From Hyalella azteca (Eukaryota; Arthropoda; Malacostraca; Amphipoda; Hyalellidae): a stretch of 64,000 bases of DNA. A program made the translations under genes and the position numbers. Location: positions 80,873 to 144,872 of the forward strand of contig NW_025941478.1 of assembly GCF_000764305.2 (NCBI RefSeq), read 5' to 3'. Every line of letters begins with the position of its first letter. Within the stretch, counting starts at the first letter, position 1. Below are positions 56,670-64,000 of this stretch, piece after piece. The notes below the pieces were generated by a model. That model saw nothing but the letters and a program-made list of their open reading frames with translations. It searched no databases and was not told the DNA's origin.

Positions 56670-56830
56670 TGCTGCAGATGATTGCTGGACGTGCATTACA
56701 CCTGCAGATGATTGCTGGACGTGCATTATACCTGCAGATGATTGCTGGACGTGCATTATACCTGCCTGGACGTGCATTATACCTGCAGATGATTGCTGGA
56801 CGTGCATTATACCTGCAGATGATTGCTTTT
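56670..56830 (+). repeat. 30-bp minisatellite (GCAGATGATTGCTGGACGTG), about 5 copies
   Basis: The unit continues CATTATACCT. A single copy occurs at about 56107-56140 in the sister duplication, so the array expanded after the duplication. Confidence 0.94.
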
Positions 56831-57059
56831 GGTGCATTAAAGTCACCACTTTTCTTATCCTTGGCTCCTCTGATAACTATGACGATTGTTTAGATAAAAA
56901 AACAATCAACCTAAAAGTTAATATCCTAAAAATAATCATCCAGATTATACTCTCAAGGTTGGGCGATCATTTGATCGAAATTCAGCGACGCCTCCTGGGA
57001 CAATTGGTCTAATTGGTGCGGCCGCTGTGTGACCTTCAAGAGAAACAGCTCTGGTCAAG

Positions 57060-57360
57060 GTCGATAATCTCTGCCAATAATTATTATCGGTGAAAATTAG
57101 CAGGATTTTTAAATATCAAGATTAAATGTCGACAATTTGAAACTGAAAGCAAAAATTAATTTTTCTAGAGGCTTACGCCCAGAAAAATTAGTCTATAATC
57201 TCTGCCGATAATTGTTATCGGTAAAAATTAGTCTATAATCTCTGCCGATAATTGTTATCGGTAAAAATTAGCCAGGATTTTTGAGGATCAAGATTACATG
57301 TAGACAATTTGAAACTGAAAGCAAAAATTAATTTTTCTAGAGGCTTACGCCCAGACCAGC
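57060..57360 (+). repeat. Nested duplications around TCTGCCGATAATTGTTATCG
   Basis: Three copies of the TCTGCC-ATAATT-TTATCGGT hairpin-like block, and two copies of a longer block from AGCAGGATTTTT or AGCCAGGATTTTT to CTAGAGGCTTACGCCCAGA. Confidence 0.9.
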
Positions 57361-59870
57361 ACGCTAATTTAATAGGCTCAGGCCACACGTTTTCAAGTGT
57401 AGATTTTTCTCTATATTTATATCTATATATAATATAGATATATATTATGGCTAAATATTATTTTATATATTAGAGCTATATATTATAGCTTTTTTGCCTT
57501 TTTTCGCATGATAGCAATCTCGAATCACGATCATAATCATCACATATATATAGTGTGTGTATCTTTCCACACAAACTGTGAAATTAAAATACTTCTTTTG
57601 ATAAAAAATGCTATATATTTGGATGTTTTAATAATACAATGAATATTCATGAAAGTAATATGCCGGTTCCGTAGTAATAAACTTTCTTTAAAACATTTTA
57701 AAAATCGTTCTTAGAGGTCAGAAAATTTTCGCAACCTAAAAAATGTGATAAAATATCTAAAATAAAAATCCACATTTAGAAATAATATGCGTTTAAAAAT
57801 TACTTTTTAAAAATAACACTTATAAAGAATCCAGTGTCTTTGATATTACACATGTACAATGAATTTCTAATATCTTCATATATTAAAAAAAATAATTTTC
57901 AAAATAATTTTAATATATAAACCATCATGTAAATTTTCAAAATCATTTTTTTGTCAATTGATTTATGCATTGTCTCTAACTTTACCCAAGTGTGCAAAAT
58001 TTCAGATCGATTGGACAGGTAGAAGTGTGTTAAATATCTATTATAAGATTTGTAGCAGACAAACAAACAAACAAGAAGTGAAGTTAAAGAGAAGTGTTGT
58101 AAAATAGTACATTTTTTGTCCGAATATAAATGTAGACTGTATTAACATCAAAATTTACAATGAGAGAGCGCAGGATATAAATATTTCATAATTATTAGTG
58201 AAAATAAGATTTAATCTTTGCTGAATGGCTCAAAATTGAACATGTAGAAAATGAAAAACAGCAATAAAAAAAAATTTGAGAGAATGGAAGTAAAATTACG
58301 GGAAATTGAAAACAAAATGTATGAATGTGATTGGAAGTGGCATGCGCGGACGGTATCCAAGATACCGAGTGATAGATATGAATGCGCTGAATTTCAGCAT
58401 GAAAGTGTGCTGAGTAGACATGAATGAGCTGGATTTTAGCTTCAATAAAGGTGCTGAATATGAATGAGATGAATGAGCAGAATGTCAGCGTGAATGTGAG
58501 CTGTACATGAATGAATGTGTTGTATATGAGATTGAATGCATGATGAACCGAGATGAATGCTCTGAAGGTCAACTGTAATGTGTATGCAGCATTGAAATAA
58601 ATGTGCTAATATTTGATATAAATTTATTATCTTCATATTATATGAGTTATCAAATTGAGATAAATCAATAATTATCTTTATCTTATGAATTATAAAATTG
58701 ACATAAATCAATTATCTTTTTCCTATGTGTAATCAAATTGAGATAAATCTGTTATCTTTATTGGAATAAATTAATTATCTTGATCCCTTTATATATCAAA
58801 TTGAGATAAATCAATTGTCTCCATCTTATTAGTAATAAATTGAAATAAATTAATTATTTGCATCTTATGAATTATGTTTGCATTCCGTGCACAGCATTCT
58901 TTCACCACTAACACCATGCGTATAATCAAACATTAATCATCAATGACAAATCACAAATAGAATAAAAGGATTAATAATTATTAAAAATATATGGCGCAAC
59001 CTTTAACACAATCCCAATCAAACTTTGGACACAAATTCTACTTGTACGAGATAATGAATTTTACAACCAACATTTACTTACGCAGGTGAAATAAAAAATG
59101 TAAAGTCTTGTGTCTTTTCTGAAATCTTATGTAGTATTATTACCCTAGGGAAGAATTTAGGGATTCATTTGATTTTTTGGAATCCACGAATATGAAAATT
59201 TTAAGTAGGAGAAATTTTTTTCGTTATAGGCTGCCTTACATGACAAATATTATTCTAAAAACTACCTTTCACAAACTCGGAAGAATGAATGTTATATTTT
59301 CCGAATAATGACATTATATGCATGTAGTACTAATACGATGTTTTCGCCGAGCCAAAATTGGTAAGAATAACTCACAAGGGCAAGAAGTTCATCACTATTT
59401 TGACAAAACCTCTCTTATTTCTCTGATTGCACTAGCTGGCTCTGTCGCTATTTAATGACCAATTCTTGTGAAAAATTTACCATATTATGTTATTCGTGTG
59501 ACAAATTTACCATATTATGTCATTCATGTGACAATTGTCATAAGATTATGGTGACTATAGTTGTCCATTATATGTCATTATCTTGACAATTGTTATTAAA
59601 TTATAGTGACAAGTTAAACAAATTATTTGTTTCAATTAACAATTGCCATTGAATTTCAGTAATAGTGGTAGGGGATTTAAATTAGTCACATTACACCTGA
59701 AATTTAAAACTAATATTATTTACATGGGCGCTAATTTGTAGCGTTGAATACAAAGGCGCTAGTTTACAGCGTTGAATACAAAGGCGCTAATTTATAGAAT
59801 TTAATGCGGAGGTTTACTTGAGCTTTATAGGTTATTTTTGATCGCACTAATAAATTAATTGAAATAACAT
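57361..59870. other. AT-rich non-coding stretch, with a possible transposon tail
   Basis: No gene. At about 57990-58075, AAAATTTCAGATCGATTGGA followed by a short AACA tandem (CAAACAAACAAACAAG) resembles 3' tails of some non-LTR or DNA elements; this is only a resemblance. A loose TGAGATAAATCAATTATCTT repeat occurs at about 58640-58860. Confidence 0.35.
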
Positions 59871-59874
59871 ATGC

Positions 59875-60510
59875 TCTATGTCACGCTAAATAATTGAAGC
59901 GCTACGTCACGCTGAATAATTGAAGAGCTATGTCACGCTAAATAATTGAAGCGCTATGTCACGCTAAATAATTGAAGCGCTATGTCACGCTAAATAATTG
60001 AAGCGCTATGTCAGGTTAAATATTTAATGCGCCATGTCACGCTAAATAATTGATGAGCTATGTCACGCTAAATAATTGAAGTGCGATATCACGCTATATT
60101 ACGCTAAATAATTGAAGCGCTACGTCACGCTAAATAATTGAAGCGCTATGTCACGCTAAATAATTGATGCACTATTTCACGCTAAAATGTTCATGCGCTA
60201 TATCACGCTAAATAATTGACGCGCTATGTCAAGCAAAATAATTGATGCGCTATGTCACGCTAATAATTGATGCTCTATGTCACGCTAAATAATTGATGCA
60301 CTATGTCACGCTAAATAAGTGATACGCTATATCACGCTAAGTAATTGAAGCCACATGTCACGCTTCATAATTGATACGCTATGTCACGTTAACAATTGAT
60401 GCGCATATTTCACGCTAAAAAATTCATGCGCTGTCACGCTAAATAATTGATGCGCTACATCACGCTAAATAATTGATGCGCTATGTCACGCTAAATAATT
60501 GATGCGCTAT
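59875..60510 (+). repeat. 26-bp minisatellite (AATTGAAGCGCTATGTCACG), about 24 copies
   Basis: The unit continues CTAAAT. Copies are moderately diverged (GATGCGCTATGTCACG). Confidence 0.94.
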
Positions 60511-63500
60511 AGCAGGAAGTGACCCTAAGTATCAATTTGTTGATCTTTCCTTTAGACAAGGAATTTAACTTTTCCGTGGTTCCTCCAGTAAACAAAAATG
60601 CGTACGTCACAAAAGGTGTCATGTGTAATAAAAAAACACAAAGAAAGGTCTTCTAGGGGCCTAATTTTTACCCCTGCCCCAAAAAAAAACAGTGAATTAT
60701 ACGCGTGTTGGTACAGCGAGAAAGGGAACTTTTGCCCGGTCATGTATAGACGCCTGTTTGAGAAACTAAACTTCGATTTGTCATGGAGCTTCAGATTCTT
60801 TGTGTAGGATTTTTCGGAGCTGAAAAAATAGGTCTGTTTATTGATCTTCGTTACCTGATGTTACCATTAGACGGCGTCCTACTAACCTGCCTTTGGAAAA
60901 AAAGCCTCCTAGCTCTTCTTTTGAAATGAAATATTTCACATTGGCCGGCTCGAGCTTCTCGAATATCACGCTTTTCGAACTTTCAAGCTTGGCTCAGGAG
61001 GTTAATTATGACTTGAGGACATTTGCATCTCTCGGATGTATGTGATCCGTTATTCAAATAATAGTCAAAATATCAATATTAATAGCATAATAATAATTAA
61101 GAAGTAACTACACATTATTGTATACACATCAGTAACTACAAAGCACACATCACACGGCATAAGCCAAAAGTCACTGCACCATATCATTTTTAAATAATTT
61201 TTTTATTTTAACAGTTAAATGCATGAAATTTTAGTATCACATAAAGTCAAGGCGATGGAAATTGATTTTCTATCATAAATTTAATTTTATTTTAATCACA
61301 AATTTACTTTTAGAAAGCTCTGGAAACCTTATCGTTAAGCGTGAAGAATAACATTACGTCTGCCATAAGCTTTTCCAAAGTTTCTGTACTTATTTCTCTT
61401 ATTTCTTTTGTGATGTTTTCTTTTAGCTCCATTAAAGATTGCGGCTTGTTGGCATAATCTTGTGGTTGTTGAATCTCACATAGAGATTATTTACATACAT
61501 GCCTTAATTCGATGAGTTTTTTGTGTTTGAATTATTGAGCCTTGATTTTGAAAGTAATATTCTACAATTTGTGTACATTAGACGGTACTGAATTTATCCA
61601 TAATTGATTTCCAGGATGTGATAATATATAAACTGGTAAAAAAATATAAAATATCAGGATATAAAAAAGATATTAAAATAATAAAAAAGGTCAGTGACTT
61701 TTGGCCCATCCTGTAAATTCTAAGTGTTTGTCAGAGCAGGCAGCACTTAACTCAGCAGGTGCCCTGTACATATTTACCGAGCCCTTCGTTACTTAACCAG
61801 CGTCATAAAAGTGTCGAGTGCGATTTGCTATAATTAATGGCTTTCAGTGATCACTAAGCTAGGGATTAGAATGTCCCGCGAGTCTCTTTCCCGGACCCTC
61901 GCGGATGGTTCAATGAAACACAAACTTCTTGCTTAACATCTCAACATCTTATATTGAGTCCATCTTCTTATGACGTGCTGATTTTGCTTTCCCTATACAT
62001 GTCACTTTGATTCATTTGTCCCGGTAACAGGGAACCCATCGACGCTTCTCAATCGCCGAAATTTTCGAGTAACCTGGAACAAAATACCCTATAGAGTAAC
62101 CCTAGTCCGTGCACGCGGATACTAAAACTAAAAAGAATATTAAAACTAATGCTAATGCTGGGATTTATCCCGGTATACAATAAGCTATGCACTAATACAT
62201 ATTACCGGCGTCATGCTATAGGACTGCACCGTCAAAATTCCAACCCCAATTCCGTAATGCAATAAAAACGCATTGTGATATATTTCTATAGATAATATAC
62301 CACTAAATTTAAATAATAAATGCTTTAAAGGAATGAGGATTAAAAAAAGTAAGCGTTGCTCAGCAAAATCCAGCCCCTGTTCAATTATAAGCCGTGGGGA
62401 CATTTTTGCCTTGACAAGTTACATACACTCAACTGAGTGTATGCCACTGGGAGCGCAGCCGTGCACCACCAATTTTGTGCACCAATAAGCCCTGAATCGA
62501 AAGCCTTGGATCTCTCCGGACATCCACCAATCAGCCGTGAACCACTCGGCTTTGTCTTCCTCCGGCCTCGCAAAGAACCTGCCGTGCACGACCAGGCCGC
62601 GGATTGAATCTGATTTCCGGGCATCGTTAAATTACGTAATTTTACGTTCACTGCATCTGAGATTCAGATAGCATAGTTCTGTTCCAAAATTTATCGTCCT
62701 TCGACAAGTGGCCGTTCGACCGAGGGCTGGTTCGCCCCACGGCCTAGATACGGACGGCTTGAAGTGTTGAAGGCTACGTTCCGGAAGGCAGGAATCATGA
62801 TGGTCCATTACATCCAGGGCAGTGGTGGTCTTCGGCAGGCGACCCATCAGAGTATACACTCACATACTGATACACTCAAAAAAAGTGACTTTTTTAGTGT
62901 ATCAGCCGTGAGTGAAGAAATATTCTGGTTTTAATTTATATCCTTCACGTAATTTATGGCCTGACCTGCACGTAATTTGAATGAAAAACTAATATCCTCT
63001 CATATTTATGGTCTTTAAAAGTCGTTCTGGAACATCCAGTCGAATTTCATGTTGAAATTAAACAAATAAAAATGTAAAATTTTCAAGTTGCCTTTGAAAA
63101 TTTATATGTACTAATTCTATTTCCAAAACGGTGGGCACTCGTGAACTTTTAACAACATTTTAGCCGCTATAAAGTGAATAATTTTCTTCGTAACGGCCGA
63201 ATTTCATGCTTAATAAAAATGTTTTTATATTATATACATATGAGAAACCAATATATGAACAGGCACCCGTTAATTAAAAAAAAAACAGCTTTTTTGTCGT
63301 TTCGAGACGGAGAAATTTTTTTGGGTAAGCAAATTTTTTGAGGCGGAAAATTTTTTAGGTTTAATTCAAAAAGTCACCCATATTAATTCTTTTTCAGAAA
63401 CGACTGAACGAATACTCGTGAAATTCAATAAACATTTCTGCCCTTGAAAAAAAAATAAATTTCTTGTTTAATGGAAATTTTCAAGTTATATCAGAAGAGT

Positions 63501-63775
63501 CATCCATATTAATTCAGTTTTAGAAACGACTGAATCGTGAAACATGGCATGAATATTAATGTGAATCAGTTGTTATGAAATCTTTTTATTCAAATGAGGG
63601 AAATGTGATACGATTATTNACATCTCGTATGGAGCACATACAGCTCGTATGGAGCGAACATATCATACAATCCATAATTGCGTACATCATACGGCTGTCC
63701 TGTTATCATTATGAAGAGAACGTCATATATGGCTGTCCTGCTTCTTTAATAACATAAATAAGCCCTGATCATGGT
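60511..63775. other. Non-coding stretch, one GC-richer island
   Basis: No recognised gene. 62420-62860 is clearly more GC-rich than its flanks and open on the minus strand for 75-88 codons, with no recognised domain. It is bounded on the right by an imperfect inverted repeat (about 62869-62905, TGATACACT to AGTGTATCA). It could be a fragment of a mobile element. Confidence 0.4.
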
Positions 63776-63777
63776 TT

Positions 63778-63990
63778 TGAGCCACAGCTTTTTGATTTTG
63801 AGTCGCGAATTTCTGATTTTGAGTGACGACTTTTTCGGTTTTGAGTCGCAAATTTCGGATTTTGAGTGACGACTTTTTCGGTTTTGAGTCGCAAATTTCG
63901 GATTTTGAGTGACAACTTTTTCGGTTTTGAGTCGCGAATTTTGGATTTTGAGTGACGACTTTTTCGGTTTTGAGTCGCGTCAGAACTCCA
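63778..63990 (+). repeat. 43-bp minisatellite (TTTTGAGTGACGACTTTTTC), about 5 copies
   Basis: The unit continues GGTTTTGAGTCGCAAATTTCGGA. It runs towards the window edge. Confidence 0.94.
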
Positions 63991-64000
63991 CCCAACACAC

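Overview
This is nuclear DNA of an animal. It is AT-rich, has split genes with GT-AG introns, shows no operons, and carries dozens of minisatellite arrays in introns and between genes. The two recognisable genes are conserved across animals: a C1orf198/DUF4706-family protein and a mitogen- and stress-activated (MSK/JIL-1) tandem kinase. The repeat-laden, AT-rich character and the style of the kinase suggest an arthropod, perhaps a malacostracan crustacean. That is inference, not proof.

Layout. 1-4.4 kb: mostly non-coding, with one weak candidate exon for a membrane segment (1264-1583) and a 27-bp tandem array. 4.4-8.9 kb (+): a four-exon C1orf198 homologue, 708 codons. All splice phases agree, and the C-terminal GFDFLDNW motif sits on a tiny last exon. 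9-12.4 kb: non-coding repeats. 12.4-14.3 kb (-): an island with two MSK exons out of order, bounded by a 902-bp near-perfect palindrome. 16.5-25.6 kb (-): the MSK/JIL-1 kinase, 11 exons in order plus the two displaced ones. The exon for the N-terminal kinase catalytic loop and DFG motif is not in the window. 25.6-32.7 kb: repeats, either a long intron or intergenic. 32.7-35.1 kb (-): a 743-codon exon for a Ser/Pro-rich protein with a Cys cluster and three SUMO-interaction-like motifs. It ends in a phase-1 donor that fits the phase-1 acceptor just upstream of the kinase ATG, so it may be an N-terminal extension of the kinase. 35.1-64 kb: no convincing gene; minisatellites, dispersed repeats, one MITE-like element and palindromes.

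Assembly quality limits what can be read here. Nextera mosaic-end adapter sequence is embedded at 36165-36202 (mate-pair junction form) and at 48980-48998 / 49110-49128 (library-insert form). There are Ns at 24087, 36834-36837, 49025, 50328 and 63619. Continuity across these points should not be trusted. The displaced kinase exons and the long palindrome may also be assembly errors.

Functionally, MSK/JIL-1 kinases act downstream of MAP kinases, or constitutively on chromatin in flies, and phosphorylate histone H3 in the nucleus. The basic segments in this protein fit a nuclear site. The C1orf198 family has no established biochemical role, and nothing here links the two genes beyond adjacency.
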